DNA of 64,000 nucleotides, taken from assembly GCA_017626015.1 (NCBI GenBank), contig JAGAJO010000008.1, positions 1-64,000 on the forward strand, written 5' to 3'. Below, in pieces: positions 17,511 through 27,191 of this stretch (positions are counted from its first letter, which is position 1; each line of letters starts with the position of its first letter). Under the pieces are notes generated by a model, which was not told the origin of the DNA, did not search any database, and saw only the letters and a program-made list of their open reading frames with translations. The translations under genes and the position numbers were made by a program. Source of the stretch: Ruminococcus sp. (GTDB lineage: Bacteria > Bacillota > Clostridia > Oscillospirales > Ruminococcaceae).

Positions 17511-19589
17511 ATGGAAAGAATTTTTTATGAGGAGTGGGACGGCTTCAGACCCGGAAGATGGTCAAGCACATCCGTTAATCTCAGAGATTTTATTCAGAAG
17601 AATTTTACGCCCTATGACGGCGACGAGAGCTTTCTTGCAGGACCTACCGAGGCTACCAAAAAGCTTTGGGAGCAGGTGACAGAGCTTTCCGAAAAGGAAA
17701 GGGAAGCGGGAGGAGTTCTTGATATGGATACCAAGATAGTATCCACCATAACCTCTCACGGTGCAGGCTATCTGGACAAGGAGCTTGAAAAGATCGTAGG
17801 CTTCCAGACGGATAAGCCCTTTAAGCGTTCTCTCCAGCCCTTCGGAGGCATAAGAATGGCTGTCAACGCCTGCGAACAGAACGGCTATCATGTAGATCCC
17901 GAGGTCATCAAGATCTTTACCGAGTACAGAAAGACTCATAATCAGGGCGTTTTTGACGCATATACTCCGGAAATGAGACTGGCGAGAAAATCAGCGATCA
18001 TTACCGGACTTCCCGACGCTTACGGCAGAGGAAGGATAATAGGCGACTACAGAAGAGTAGCTCTTTACGGCGTGGATTACCTTGTTGAGGATAAAAAGGA
18101 GCAGCTTGCCACCTCTCTTATGAGAATGACCTCAAAGAATATACGTCTGAGAGAGGAGCTTGCCGAGCAGATAAGGGCGCTGGGCGATCTCAAAAAGCTG
18201 GGAGAGATCTACGGCTATGATATTTCCCGCCCTGCAAAGAACGCCCGTGAGGCTATCCAGTGGCTGTATTTCGGATATCTTGCAGCAGTAAAGGAGCAGA
18301 ACGGTGCCGCAATGTCTCTCGGCAGGACCTCCACCTTTGTGGATATTTATATCAAAAGGGATATGGATAAGGGTATCCTCACAGAGGAGCAGGCGCAGGA
18401 GCTTGTGGATCACTTCATTATGAAGCTGAGACTTGTCAAGTTTGCAAGGACACCCGAATACAACGCCCTTTTCTCAGGCGACCCCACATGGGTGACAGAG
18501 TCTATAGGAGGAGTTTCGATAGACGGCGTTCCTATGGTGACCAAAACGTCCTTCAGATATATCAATACTCTCAACAATCTGGGACCTGCGCCCGAGCCTA
18601 ATATGACTGTCCTGTGGTCTCAGAGACTTCCTGTGAACTTCAAGAAGTTCTGCGCTAAAATGTCTATAAAGACCTCTGCTATCCAGTATGAAAACGACGA
18701 TATGATGAGAGTTACACACGGCGACGATTACGCTATCGCCTGCTGCGTATCTTCCATGAGGATAGGTAAGGAAATGCAGTTCTTCGGAGCGAGGGCGAAC
18801 CTTGCCAAGTGCCTGCTTTACGCTATAAACGGCGGAGTGGACGAGCGTCTGAAGATACAGGTAGGACCTAAGTACAGACCCGTTGAGGGCGATTATCTTG
18901 ACTACGACGACGTAATGGAAAAGTACGACGATATGATGGAGTGGCTGGCAGGACTGTATGTCAACACTCTCAACGTCATACACTATATGCACGATAAGTA
19001 TTCCTACGAGAAGATACAGATGGCTCTCCACGACAGAGACGTAAAGCGTTACTTTGCAACGGGTATTGCGGGACTTTCCGTTGTGGCGGATTCTCTCTCG
19101 GCTATCAAATATGCAAAGGTAAAGTGTATAAGGGACGAAGACGGCATCGTTACCGACTACGAGGTGGAGGGCGACTTCCCCAAATACGGAAACAATGACG
19201 ACAGGGTGGACAGCATAGCAGTCCGCATAGTAAGGACATTTATGGACAAGATCAGGAAGCATCACACCTACCGTGACGGCGTGCCTACAATGTCTATCCT
19301 CACCATAACATCAAATGTTGTGTACGGAAAGAAAACAGGCAATACCCCCGACGGAAGAAAAATGGGAGTACCTCTCGCTCCGGGAGCAAACCCGATGCAC
19401 GGCAGAGATACTCACGGTGCGGCGGCTTCGCTGTCCTCGGTGGCAAAGCTTCCTTTCAGACACGCTCAGGACGGTATATCAAACACATTCTCTATTATCC
19501 CCGGGGCGCTGGGCAAGGACGATCAGGTATTTATGGGCGACCTTGATATAGAGAGCATCGCACAGGAGCTTGCCAATGGAGAGATTTGA
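17511..19589 (+). CDS. Pyruvate formate-lyase core subunit lacking its glycyl-radical domain
   Basis: A 692-aa protein matching pyruvate formate-lyase over the whole ten-stranded barrel: WDGFRPGRW at the N-terminus, [35 protein letters not shown], and the catalytic pair Cys411-Cys412 in [20 protein letters not shown]. It ends at [13 protein letters not shown] plus 20 novel residues, exactly where family members (740-760 aa) continue into the glycyl-radical domain. That domain is encoded separately at 19828-20079. The enzyme converts pyruvate and CoA to acetyl-CoA and formate. Start 17511 is preferred because GGGAGAG is six bases upstream. The stop overlaps the next gene. Function probably requires assembly with the separate radical subunit (inference). 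Confidence 0.92.
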   Translation: MERIFYEEWDGFRPGRWSSTSVNLRDFIQKNFTPYDGDESFLAGPTEATKKLWEQVTELSEKEREAGGVLDMDTKIVSTITSHGAGYLDKELEKIVGFQTDKPFKRSLQPFGGIRMAVNACEQNGYHVDPEVIKIFTEYRKTHNQGVFDAYTPEMRLARKSAIITGLPDAYGRGRIIGDYRRVALYGVDYLVEDKKEQLATSLMRMTSKNIRLREELAEQIRALGDLKKLGEIYGYDISRPAKNAREAIQWLYFGYLAAVKEQNGAAMSLGRTSTFVDIYIKRDMDKGILTEEQAQELVDHFIMKLRLVKFARTPEYNALFSGDPTWVTESIGGVSIDGVPMVTKTSFRYINTLNNLGPAPEPNMTVLWSQRLPVNFKKFCAKMSIKTSAIQYENDDMMRVTHGDDYAIACCVSSMRIGKEMQFFGARANLAKCLLYAINGGVDERLKIQVGPKYRPVEGDYLDYDDVMEKYDDMMEWLAGLYVNTLNVIHYMHDKYSYEKIQMALHDRDVKRYFATGIAGLSVVADSLSAIKYAKVKCIRDEDGIVTDYEVEGDFPKYGNNDDRVDSIAVRIVRTFMDKIRKHHTYRDGVPTMSILTITSNVVYGKKTGNTPDGRKMGVPLAPGANPMHGRDTHGAAASLSSVAKLPFRHAQDGISNTFSIIPGALGKDDQVFMGDLDIESIAQELANGEI

Positions 19590-19794
19590 TCCCGATGAGG
19601 AAAACAGAAGAATAGACGAGTTGGTGGAGATGATCGACAGACTTATGGCAGGAGGAGACGGTCATATCAATGTGAGCGCTGACGAGCTTGCCGAAGGTCT
19701 AAAGGTACAGACCTGCCGCTCTTCCGACTGCGGCACGGGAAGATCAGCCTGCTGCCAGCCTACAGAGGACGCAATAGACAGGGACGAGGATTGA
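19576..19794 (+). CDS. Small protein resembling the start of a glycyl-radical domain, with a Cys-rich tail
   Basis: A 72-aa protein beginning [20 protein letters not shown]. Residues 9-36 ([20 protein letters not shown], then INVSADEL) align by eye with the first part of the glycyl-radical domain encoded next ([27 protein letters not shown]). It lacks the RVSGY radical site. The tail holds four Cys ([14 protein letters not shown]) and then acidic residues. Its ATG overlaps the stop of the core gene by 14 bases in another frame, with AGGAG seven bases upstream, so it is translationally coupled. Its role is unknown; a placeholder, assembly or protective subunit of the enzyme, or a metal-binding partner, are guesses. 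Confidence 0.75.
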   Translation: MERFDPDEENRRIDELVEMIDRLMAGGDGHINVSADELAEGLKVQTCRSSDCGTGRSACCQPTEDAIDRDED

Positions 19795-19827
19795 AGATCT
19801 TATTAATTAAGGAAAGGTAGTGTTGAT

Positions 19828-20079
19828 ATGGCAAATTTTGAACCAACAGACGCACAGGTGGATAACCTTGTAGGTCTGCTTGACGGATATGTTGAAAAGG
19901 GAGGACATCATCTTAACGTAAACGTCCTTAACAGAGAAATGCTTCTTGACGCACAGAAGCACCCCGAGAAGTACCCTCAGCTTACTGTCAGGGTATCGGG
20001 ATATGCGGTAAATTTTGTAAAGCTCACCAAGGAGCAGCAGGACGACGTTATCTCCAGAACATTCCACGAAAAGCTTTGA
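19828..20079 (+). CDS. Stand-alone glycyl-radical domain of pyruvate formate-lyase (GrcA/YfiD-like)
   Basis: An 83-aa protein. After a short leader ([10 protein letters not shown]) it matches the C-terminal domain of pyruvate formate-lyase: [20 protein letters not shown], the [15 protein letters not shown] radical loop with the radical Gly58, and [16 protein letters not shown]. In E. coli a similar stand-alone protein (YfiD/GrcA) repairs oxygen-cleaved enzyme; here it appears to be the only source of the radical, because the core subunit upstream has none. It has its own ribosome site (GGAAAGG) and ATG, 33 bases after the small Cys-rich gene. The activating enzyme downstream would install the radical. 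Confidence 0.9.
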   Translation: MANFEPTDAQVDNLVGLLDGYVEKGGHHLNVNVLNREMLLDAQKHPEKYPQLTVRVSGYAVNFVKLTKEQQDDVISRTFHEKL

Positions 20080-20095
20080 TAAGCGTATTTAACGG

Positions 20096-20133
20096 CGCAG
20101 GGGCGGATAATATCCGCCGCTGCCTGTTTTTTT
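20096..20133 (+). terminator. Intrinsic terminator after the split pyruvate formate-lyase genes
   Basis: GCAGGGGCGGAT pairs with ATCCGCCGCTGC with one mismatch, then a run of T residues. The activating enzyme is therefore at least partly in a separate transcript. Confidence 0.8.
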
Positions 20134-20350
20134 GCGGAATTTGTTGCACAAAAACGTGCAACAATTACAGAAATCTGTCCAAATTAAAATATAAATCATT
20201 TTCCTGCACAATTCATGAGGACGGAAACTGTGCAGTATGCACATGATCCGAAGCAGGATATGTGAATAAGTAAGATCATTTTATCAGGGGAATGCTGATC
20301 AATGTATCTGCACGCTCTAAAACAGCGGTCGGATAAACATATTTAAAGAG
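20134..20350. other. Leader region of pflA with two inverted repeats
   Basis: TTGTTGCAC-N6-GTGCAACAA at 20141-20164 is a perfect inverted repeat; its TTGTT...AACAA ends recall Rex (NADH-sensing) operators but the core differs. A second hairpin has CTGCACA/TGTGCAG arms at 20204-20235. No gene is seen here. The role is probably regulatory for the activating enzyme. Confidence 0.4.
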
Positions 20351-20360
20351 GAGATTTTCT

Positions 20361-21116
20361 ATGACTGGATATATACATTCCACCGAAAGCTTCGGGACTG
20401 TGGACGGTCCCGGAATAAGATTCGTCATTTTCTTTCAGGGCTGTCCCATGAGATGCCTGTACTGTCACAACCCCGATACATGGTCTGTTAAGGGCGGAAC
20501 TCCCAGAACTGCCGAAAGTCTGCTGGAGGAGTACGACTCGGTCAAGGAGTTTATGAAAAACGGAGGCTTGACCTGCACCGGAGGCGAACCCATGCTTCAG
20601 CTGGATTTCCTTACGGAGCTTTTTGAAAAGGCTAAAGAAAAAGGTATCCACACCTGCCTTGACACCTCGGGAGTGACATTCATTCCCGGTAAGCCGGAAA
20701 AATTTCTTCGGCTTGCACAATGTACCGATCTGGTCATGCTGGACATAAAGCATATCGACCGTGAGGAGCATAAAAAGCTTGTGGGTCATTACAACGACAA
20801 CATTCTCGCCTTTGCGGAATTTCTCAGCGAAAACGGCGTGCCGATATGGATAAGGCACGTTGTAGTCCCGGGGATAACCGATAAGGAGGAGTATCTTTAC
20901 AGGCTGGGGGAGTTCCTCTCACGGCTGAAAACCCTTAAGGCTCTGGACGTTCTGCCATATCACACTATGGGAAAGTCCAAGTATGAGCAGCTGGGTATGG
21001 AATATCCGCTGGGAGATACTCCGCCGCTGGAAAAGGAAAAAGCGGTCATGGCAAGGGAGATAATAATGAAGGGTCTTAAGGACGGACTGCGCAGGCGTAT
21101 CGGTCAGTGGAAATAG
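20361..21116 (+). CDS. Pyruvate formate-lyase activating enzyme (radical SAM)
   Basis: A 251-aa radical S-adenosylmethionine enzyme. ESFGTVDGPGIRFVIFFQGC leads into the cluster motif CPMRCLYC (CxxxCxxC), with TCTGGEPMLQ as the SAM-binding GGE motif and DVLPYHTMGKSKYEQLG near the end. It abstracts a hydrogen from the glycine of the radical domain, here expected to be Gly58 of the 83-aa protein rather than a residue of the core enzyme. It lies 281 bases after that gene, beyond a terminator. AGAGGAG precedes the ATG. Confidence 0.95.
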   Translation: MTGYIHSTESFGTVDGPGIRFVIFFQGCPMRCLYCHNPDTWSVKGGTPRTAESLLEEYDSVKEFMKNGGLTCTGGEPMLQLDFLTELFEKAKEKGIHTCLDTSGVTFIPGKPEKFLRLAQCTDLVMLDIKHIDREEHKKLVGHYNDNILAFAEFLSENGVPIWIRHVVVPGITDKEEYLYRLGEFLSRLKTLKALDVLPYHTMGKSKYEQLGMEYPLGDTPPLEKEKAVMAREIIMKGLKDGLRRRIGQWK

Positions 21117-21128
21117 GAAAATCCTTAA

Positions 21129-21163
21129 TGTATCACTCCCCGCCAAAGGCGGGGAGTGATACA
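21129..21163 (+). terminator. Strong hairpin after pflA
   Basis: A 16-base perfect stem (TGTATCACTCCCCGCC with its complement) around an AAA loop. No T run follows, so it may act as an mRNA 3' stabiliser or a factor-assisted terminator. A weaker, similar hairpin occurs at about 59273-59303. Confidence 0.65.
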
Positions 21164-21280
21164 CCTATAATACGTTACTGCTAGGCAGTAAATTTTAAAA
21201 AAGTGATCTGATCGGTACTTTCTCGGATTTACAAATGTTAATTTTATGAAAACTTTTGTGTAAAATATTGTGAACGGCTA

Positions 21281-21309
21281 TTGACAATACAGAACCGATA
21301 GTTTATAAT
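21281..21309 (+). promoter_or_regulatory. Promoter of the str operon
   Basis: TTGACA (21281-21286) and TATAAT (21304-21309), consensus boxes with a 17-base spacer, as expected for ribosomal protein genes. Confidence 0.88.
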
Positions 21310-21364
21310 AGTCTAGTACGCTGTAAATTTGCTGGCGTATAATTTTTGTGAAAGGAGAGAAAAT

Positions 21365-21790
21365 ATGCCAACCTTTAATCAGTTAGTAAGAAAGGGAAGA
21401 AACGTACTTGCGGACAAGTCCACTGCCCCTGCTCTTCAGAAGGGATTCAACTCCAAGAAGAAGGTAGTTATCGATCAGAGCTGTCCTCAGAAGCGTGGTG
21501 TCTGCACGGTCGTAAGAACCGCTACTCCTAAGAAGCCTAACTCGGCTATGAGAAAGGTTGCCAGAGTTAAGCTGACAAACGGAAACGAAGTAACGGCTTA
21601 TATCCCCGGCATCGGTCACAATCTTCAGGAGCACTCTGTTGTTCTTATCAGAGGCGGACGTGTAAAGGATCTCCCTGGTGTGAGATATCACATCATCCGT
21701 GGAACTCTTGACGCTCAGGGCGTTGCAAAGAGAATGCAGGCAAGATCCAAGTACGGCGCAAAGAGACCTAAGGCAGGAGCAGCCAAGTAA
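21365..21790 (+). CDS. 30S ribosomal protein S12
   Basis: A 141-aa S12, the decoding-centre protein. It begins [11 protein letters not shown] and has [18 protein letters not shown] and [20 protein letters not shown], conserved loops that contact helix 44 and are the site of streptomycin resistance changes. The start at 21365 follows AAAGGAG and gives the canonical N-terminus. First gene of rpsL-rpsG-fusA. Confidence 0.98.
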   Translation: MPTFNQLVRKGRNVLADKSTAPALQKGFNSKKKVVIDQSCPQKRGVCTVVRTATPKKPNSAMRKVARVKLTNGNEVTAYIPGIGHNLQEHSVVLIRGGRVKDLPGVRYHIIRGTLDAQGVAKRMQARSKYGAKRPKAGAAK

Positions 21791-21983
21791 TTTACTGAAG
21801 GCTCAACCAATATCAAGGAATAACTCATTGCCGCATTTAGCGGAGACCACAGTTTGCGTGGAGTGATTGACATAGATTTTTATTTATGCAGCTCTGCCGG
21901 GAACTGACGGGGCTGCAGCGTGATCCGTCATGGCTGCAGAGCGAGTACCTATGAATTCATTATTTGTGAAGGAGGGAATTAAA

Positions 21984-22454
21984 GTGCCAAGAAGAGGTAG
22001 AGTTACAAAGAGAGACGTTTTGCAGGATCCTGTATACAATTCAAAGCTTGTAACACGTCTTGTAAACAACATCATGCTCGACGGTAAGAAGGGAGTTGCC
22101 CAGAAGATCGTATACGGAGCATTTGAGATCGTTGAAGAAAAGACCGGACGTCCCGCTCTGGAGGTTTTTGAAGAGGCTATGAACAACATCATGCCTGAGC
22201 TGGAGGTAAAGGCTCGCCGTGTGGGCGGTGCCACCTACCAGGTACCTATGGAGGTAAGACCTGACAGACGTCAGACTCTGGGTCTGAGATGGATAACAAA
22301 GTACTCCCGTGAGAGACACGAGGATACAATGAAGGAGAAGCTCGCAGCTGAGATCCTCGACGCTCTCAACGGCGTCGGCGGTTCATGCAAGAAGCGTGAC
22401 GACACTCACAAAATGGCTGAAGCCAACAAGGCTTTCGCACACTACAGATGGTAA
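21984..22454 (+). CDS. 30S ribosomal protein S7
   Basis: A 156-aa S7, a primary assembly protein of the 30S head. It starts from GTG at 21984 (GGAGGG eight bases upstream), giving [20 protein letters not shown]; an upstream in-frame ATG has no ribosome site and would add unrelated residues. [20 protein letters not shown] and the C-terminal [15 protein letters not shown] are diagnostic. The 193-base gap from rpsL holds no gene. Confidence 0.97.
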   Translation: MPRRGRVTKRDVLQDPVYNSKLVTRLVNNIMLDGKKGVAQKIVYGAFEIVEEKTGRPALEVFEEAMNNIMPELEVKARRVGGATYQVPMEVRPDRRQTLGLRWITKYSRERHEDTMKEKLAAEILDALNGVGGSCKKRDDTHKMAEANKAFAHYRW

Positions 22455-22475
22455 TAGTATAAAAGGAGGATATAT

Positions 22476-24557
22476 ATGGCAAGAGAATGTAAATTGCAGG
22501 ATTACCGTAACATCGGTATCATGGCACACATCGATGCCGGTAAGACAACTACCACAGAACGTATCCTGTTTTATACGGGTGTAAACTACAAGATCGGTGA
22601 GACGCACGACGGAGCTTCCACAATGGACTGGATGGCACAGGAGAAGGAGAGAGGAATCACTATCACTTCTGCTGCGACCACCTGCTACTGGAAGGGTCAC
22701 AGACTCAACATCATCGACACCCCCGGCCACGTTGACTTTACAGTAGAAGTAGAGAGATCTCTGAGAGTTCTCGACGGCTCCGTAACTGTACTCTGCGCCA
22801 AGGGCGGAGTTGAGCCTCAGACTGAAACCGTATGGAGACAGGCTGACAATTATAAGGTCCCCAGAATGGTATACGTCAACAAGATGGATATTATGGGAGC
22901 CGATTTCTATAACGTACTGAATATGCTTCATGAAAGACTTCAGTGCAACGCCGTTCCGATCCAGCTGCCTATCGGCTCTGAGGACGACTTCAAGGGCATT
23001 ATCGATCTGCTCGAGATGAAGGCTTACGTTTACTACGATGACCTCGGAAAGGATATCCGTCAGGAGGAGATCCCCGAGGATATGATGGAAAAGGCTGAGC
23101 AGTACCGTGCTGACCTTATCGAGCATCTTGCCGAGGTAGATGACGATATCGCCGAAAAGTATTTTGCCGACGAGGAGATCACTATCGAGGAAATGAAGAA
23201 GGTCATCAGAAAATCCACTATCGATAACACGATGGTACCTGTGACCTGCGGTACTTCATACAGAAACAAGGGCGTTCAGAAGCTTCTTGACGCTATTGTT
23301 GATTATATGCCTTCTCCTATCGACGTACCCCACATCAAGGGTACAAACCCCGACACAGGGGAGGAGTGCGAGAGAATTTCCGGCGACGATCAGCCGTTTG
23401 CCGCTCTGGCATTCAAGATCGCTACCGACCCGTTCGTTGGTAAGCTCTGCTATTTCAGAGTTTACTCCGGAGTTCTTACGGCAGGTTCTACCGTTTACAA
23501 CTCCACTAAGGACAAGGACGAGAGGATCGGAAGGATCGTACAGATGCACTCCAACGACAGAAAGGATATCGATACGATCTACGCAGGAGATATCGGAGCC
23601 GCTATCGGTCTTAAGAATACGACTACCGGCGATACGCTCTGCGACGAAAAGAATCCTGTAATACTTGAGTCTATGGAATTCCCGGAGCCTGTTATCCAGC
23701 TGGCTATCGAGCCTAAGACCAAGGCAGGTCAGGAGAAAATGGGTATCGCTCTTTCCAAGCTTGCTGAGGAGGATCCTACCTTCAGGACATATACCTCCGA
23801 AGAGACCGGTCAGACTATCATCGCCGGAATGGGAGAGCTGCACCTGGAGATCATCGTTGACAGACTTCTCCGTGAGTTCAAGGTAGAAGCAAATGTCGGC
23901 GCACCTCAGGTTTCTTACAAGGAGACCATTACTAAGGAAGCTAATGTTGACTGCAAGTACGCCAAGCAGTCCGGAGGTAAGGGACAGTACGGTCACGTTA
24001 AGATCAACGTATATCCCAACGAGTCGGGTGCAGGCTACGAGTTTATCAATAAGGTTGTCGGCGGATCTATTCCTAAGGAGTATATCCCTGCTGTTGACGC
24101 AGGTATCAAGGGCGCAATGGAAAGCGGCGTTCTCGCCGGATTCCAGGTAGTAGACTGCAAGGTCGAGCTTTACGACGGATCCTACCACGAGGTAGACTCT
24201 TCGGAAATGGCATTCAAGATCGCAGGTTCTATGGCGTTCAAGGAGGCTATGAGAAAGGCTTCTCCTATTATCCTTGAGCCTATCATGAAGGTTTCCGTTA
24301 TCGCTCCGGACGATTATCTGGGCACTGTTATCGGCGACCTCAACTCCCGCCGCGGACAGATCCTCGGTCAGGAAAACAGAACAGGAGCAGTTCAGGTAGA
24401 CGCTCTCGTTCCTCTGTCTGAGATGTTCGGTTATTCTAACGATCTGCGTTCCAAGACACAGGGTCGTGGACAGTATACAATGGAGCCTCACAGCTATACT
24501 CAGGTTCCTAAGTCTATCTCCGAGAAGATCATGGCTTCCAGAAGCAAGGGAGAATAA
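22476..24557 (+). CDS. Elongation factor G
   Basis: A 693-aa translational GTPase that drives ribosomal translocation. G1 is [16 protein letters not shown]2/switch I has [13 protein letters not shown]3 is DTPGHVDF, G4 is NKMD. Domains II-V follow, with [12 protein letters not shown] in domain IV and a C-terminal domain V ending near [17 protein letters not shown] precedes the ATG, 21 bases after rpsG, consistent with one operon. Confidence 0.98.
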   Translation: MARECKLQDYRNIGIMAHIDAGKTTTTERILFYTGVNYKIGETHDGASTMDWMAQEKERGITITSAATTCYWKGHRLNIIDTPGHVDFTVEVERSLRVLDGSVTVLCAKGGVEPQTETVWRQADNYKVPRMVYVNKMDIMGADFYNVLNMLHERLQCNAVPIQLPIGSEDDFKGIIDLLEMKAYVYYDDLGKDIRQEEIPEDMMEKAEQYRADLIEHLAEVDDDIAEKYFADEEITIEEMKKVIRKSTIDNTMVPVTCGTSYRNKGVQKLLDAIVDYMPSPIDVPHIKGTNPDTGEECERISGDDQPFAALAFKIATDPFVGKLCYFRVYSGVLTAGSTVYNSTKDKDERIGRIVQMHSNDRKDIDTIYAGDIGAAIGLKNTTTGDTLCDEKNPVILESMEFPEPVIQLAIEPKTKAGQEKMGIALSKLAEEDPTFRTYTSEETGQTIIAGMGELHLEIIVDRLLREFKVEANVGAPQVSYKETITKEANVDCKYAKQSGGKGQYGHVKINVYPNESGAGYEFINKVVGGSIPKEYIPAVDAGIKGAMESGVLAGFQVVDCKVELYDGSYHEVDSSEMAFKIAGSMAFKEAMRKASPIILEPIMKVSVIAPDDYLGTVIGDLNSRRGQILGQENRTGAVQVDALVPLSEMFGYSNDLRSKTQGRGQYTMEPHSYTQVPKSISEKIMASRSKGE

Positions 24558-24582
24558 TTTTGCAAAAAGTTGCAAAAAACTA

Positions 24583-24611
24583 TTGCAAATACTACAAAAG
24601 TCTGATATAAT
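24583..24611 (+). promoter_or_regulatory. Promoter of tuf
   Basis: TTGCAA (24583-24588) and TATAAT (24606-24611) with a 17-base spacer in the fusA-tuf gap, so EF-Tu can be made independently of the str operon. Confidence 0.7.
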
Positions 24612-24665
24612 TATACTACGGTATGTTAATCGGAACCAAAATCATTATTAAGGAGGAAAATTCCT

Positions 24666-25865
24666 ATGGCAAAGGCACATTTTGAAAGAACCAAACCCCA
24701 TGTAAACATTGGTACCATCGGTCACGTTGACCATGGTAAGACAACTCTTACAGCAGCTATCACAAAGACTCTCGCTATGCAGGGTCTTGCTGAGAAGAAG
24801 GATTATGCAAACATCGACTCTGCTCCCGAGGAGAGAGAGAGAGGAATTACGATCAACACAGCTCACGTTGAGTATGAGACAAAGAACCGTCACTACGCTC
24901 ACGTTGACTGCCCGGGCCACGCTGACTATGTAAAGAACATGATCACCGGTGCTGCTCAGATGGACGGCGCTATCCTCGTTGTTGCCGCTTCTGACGGTCC
25001 TATGGCTCAGACAAGAGAGCACATCCTGCTCGCTCGTCAGGTTGGCGTTCCTGCGATAGTTGTTTTCATGAACAAGGCTGACCAGGTTGACGACCCTGAG
25101 CTTCTTGAGCTTGTTGAGATGGATATCAGAGACCTTCTGTCTTCTTATGATTTCCCCGGCGACGATACTCCTATCATCGTTGGCTCCGCTCTTGCTGCTC
25201 TTGAGGCAGGCGAGGATCTTAACGATCCTGCTTACAAGCCGATCCTTGATCTTATGGACGCTGTTGACGAGTTCATTCCTACTCCTGAGAGAGACGACGC
25301 TAAGCCTTTCCTTATGCCTGTTGAGGATACCATGACTATTTCCGGACGTGGTACCGTTGTTACAGGTAGAGTTGAAAGAGGTGTTCTTAACACCGGTGAG
25401 GCTGTTGAGATCGTTGGTCTTAAGGAAGAGAAGATGAACACTGTTGTTACAGGTATCGAAATGTTCAGAAAGACCCTTGACAGCGCTATGGCAGGCGACA
25501 ACATCGGCGCACTGCTCCGTGGTATCACAAGAGACCAGGTTGAAAGAGGACAGGTTCTCTGCAAGCCCGGCTCCATTCACCCCCACACTAAGTTCTCAGG
25601 ACAGGTTTACGTTCTGAAGAAGGACGAGGGCGGCCGTCATACTCCTTTCTTCAACAACTACAGACCTCAGTTCTATTTCAGAACAACAGACGTTACAGGT
25701 ATCATCACACTTCCTGCTGACAAGGAAATGTGCATGCCCGGAGATAACGTAACAATGGACGTTGAGCTTATCACTCCTATCGCTATCGAAGAGGGACTTC
25801 GTTTTGCTATCCGTGAGGGCGGCAGAACTGTTGGTTCCGGCGTTGTAACCGCTATCAACGAATAA
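24666..25865 (+). CDS. Elongation factor Tu
   Basis: A 399-aa EF-Tu, the GTPase that delivers aminoacyl-tRNA. [14 protein letters not shown] is the P-loop, [20 protein letters not shown] the G3 region and NKAD the G4 motif; domains II and III follow with [12 protein letters not shown] and [19 protein letters not shown] precedes the ATG. Codon use is strongly biased, as expected for one of the most abundant proteins. Confidence 0.98.
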   Translation: MAKAHFERTKPHVNIGTIGHVDHGKTTLTAAITKTLAMQGLAEKKDYANIDSAPEERERGITINTAHVEYETKNRHYAHVDCPGHADYVKNMITGAAQMDGAILVVAASDGPMAQTREHILLARQVGVPAIVVFMNKADQVDDPELLELVEMDIRDLLSSYDFPGDDTPIIVGSALAALEAGEDLNDPAYKPILDLMDAVDEFIPTPERDDAKPFLMPVEDTMTISGRGTVVTGRVERGVLNTGEAVEIVGLKEEKMNTVVTGIEMFRKTLDSAMAGDNIGALLRGITRDQVERGQVLCKPGSIHPHTKFSGQVYVLKKDEGGRHTPFFNNYRPQFYFRTTDVTGIITLPADKEMCMPGDNVTMDVELITPIAIEEGLRFAIREGGRTVGSGVVTAINE

Positions 25866-25877
25866 TTTTCGCTTTTT

Positions 25878-25909
25878 AAAGCCGGGCTCGTTTGAGTCCG
25901 GCTTTTTTG
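25878..25909 (+). terminator. Intrinsic terminator after tuf
   Basis: AAAGCCGGGCTC and GAGTCCGGCTTT pair around a short loop, followed by T residues. Confidence 0.85.
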
Positions 25910-26030
25910 TAATTTGTTTCCGATTGTTAATAAAAATAACTTTAATATTGTCGGGATATGTGTTATAATGATTAAGGCAATACAGCACAGCCATTGTGGC
26001 GGTATTGCCTTAAGAAAGGAGGGGGATCTT

Positions 26031-27191
26031 TTGGGAGATGACAGCAATAAATTCGTGATAAATGTGGCAAAGGACCGTACCTATCAAAATCAGAACAAGC
26101 TGTACAGCGAGGCTTACCTGAAATGGCGGACTGATGAGAAAAATCCCTACGCCTTTTCCTTTGTGCATGATACGAGAGAGCATTCCTACATTGCCGGAGA
26201 AGGCTTTGTGAAGCGAAATTCAAGCGTTGCGGAGCATATCGCTCTTTATAAATGTCTGGGACTGCTTGGAGTCATAATGCTGGTAATGCTTATATTTGAC
26301 ATGATAAATTACTTACTTTGCAGCTTTGCTTTTCCCAACTCCGGCGCTAATATGGTTTATTATTCTCAGCGGCATGATGTGCAAAGCGATATTTCCGTTG
26401 GATTTGCAGCTCTTTTTTCTGCCTTAAGCGTACTAAGGTACGTTGCTGCGATCATCATTTTTAAAGCCGTTACAAAGATACCTCTCAAGGTGGCTATGCC
26501 GGATACGAAGGTAAAGACGTCTCAGGTGTGCAATTCTACAGTTATGATGCTGCTTGTCATGGTTATTGGAAAGATCTCCGGCTTTGTAATTTCAAATATA
26601 CTGTCGGCGGTCAACCTTGACAGTGTTTACACCTATATGTTCGTAAGCGACAATCAATATGTTCAGGGTATATCATTTCTGCTCAATTGTCTGCTCCTGC
26701 CAATATTATGTGAGATATTTTACCGTGGTTTTGTACTTCAGACCTTCAGGCAGTTCGGCGATTCGTATGCGATATTGGTTTCCAGCATTATTTGCGGATT
26801 TTCCTTTTATGATCTGTCATATGTGGGATACGCTATCTGCTGCTCGGCAATTCTGGGACTTTTCACCATAAGGACCGGTTCGGTGAACACAGCCATTGTA
26901 ATGCATATAGTTTCCACGTCGTGCAGCTATTTTATTACCTCTATGGAGATAAAAAATACGTTCTCTGCGAAAATTGCGGAGCTGGTGGTATGTACGCTGA
27001 TAACCGCTGCGGCGTTGGTGGCTTATTCCAGACTTAATGACGTTCGCAGCTGGAGCTTTAACATATCCTCAGATCCTTCGGAAATTCCGTTTGGCAAAAA
27101 AATACGGGTAATGCTTTCCTCCAATACTATTGCCCTGTGGATGGTCTGCTCTATAATTCTTACGATACTGAGCGCAAGGGTGATGCGATGA
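26031..27191 (+). CDS. CPBP-family intramembrane protease-like protein with altered active site
   Basis: A 386-aa protein with a soluble N-terminus (about 80 residues) and about eight hydrophobic segments. The CPBP/Abi region lies at about 225-330, but the key motifs are changed: the EExxxR motif reads CEIFYR (first Glu replaced by Cys), the second motif FxxxH reads FSFYD, while a later His (MHIVS) remains. It may be inactive or have shifted chemistry. The start is taken as TTG 26031 with AGGAGGGGG just upstream; no ATG fits. tadA overlaps its stop, so they are co-translated. Function unknown. Confidence 0.75.
   Translation: MGDDSNKFVINVAKDRTYQNQNKLYSEAYLKWRTDEKNPYAFSFVHDTREHSYIAGEGFVKRNSSVAEHIALYKCLGLLGVIMLVMLIFDMINYLLCSFAFPNSGANMVYYSQRHDVQSDISVGFAALFSALSVLRYVAAIIIFKAVTKIPLKVAMPDTKVKTSQVCNSTVMMLLVMVIGKISGFVISNILSAVNLDSVYTYMFVSDNQYVQGISFLLNCLLLPILCEIFYRGFVLQTFRQFGDSYAILVSSIICGFSFYDLSYVGYAICCSAILGLFTIRTGSVNTAIVMHIVSTSCSYFITSMEIKNTFSAKIAELVVCTLITAAALVAYSRLNDVRSWSFNISSDPSEIPFGKKIRVMLSSNTIALWMVCSIILTILSARVMR

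Noticed and set aside
17511-20079. The interrupted pyruvate formate-lyase as a simple frameshift or sequencing error
   Set aside because: The core ends with novel residues, an unrelated small ORF with its own ribosome site intervenes, and the radical domain has a new N-terminus, start codon and ribosome site. A single indel cannot restore one continuous chain.
23256-24575. Long minus-strand reading frame opposite fusA (439 codons)
   Set aside because: It mirrors the strong codon bias of fusA, lacks a ribosome site and encodes nothing recognisable. The same holds for the antisense frames opposite tuf (24648-25586), the cellobiose phosphorylase (38939-40273), fucI (49391-50746) and pyruvate formate-lyase (18474-19265).
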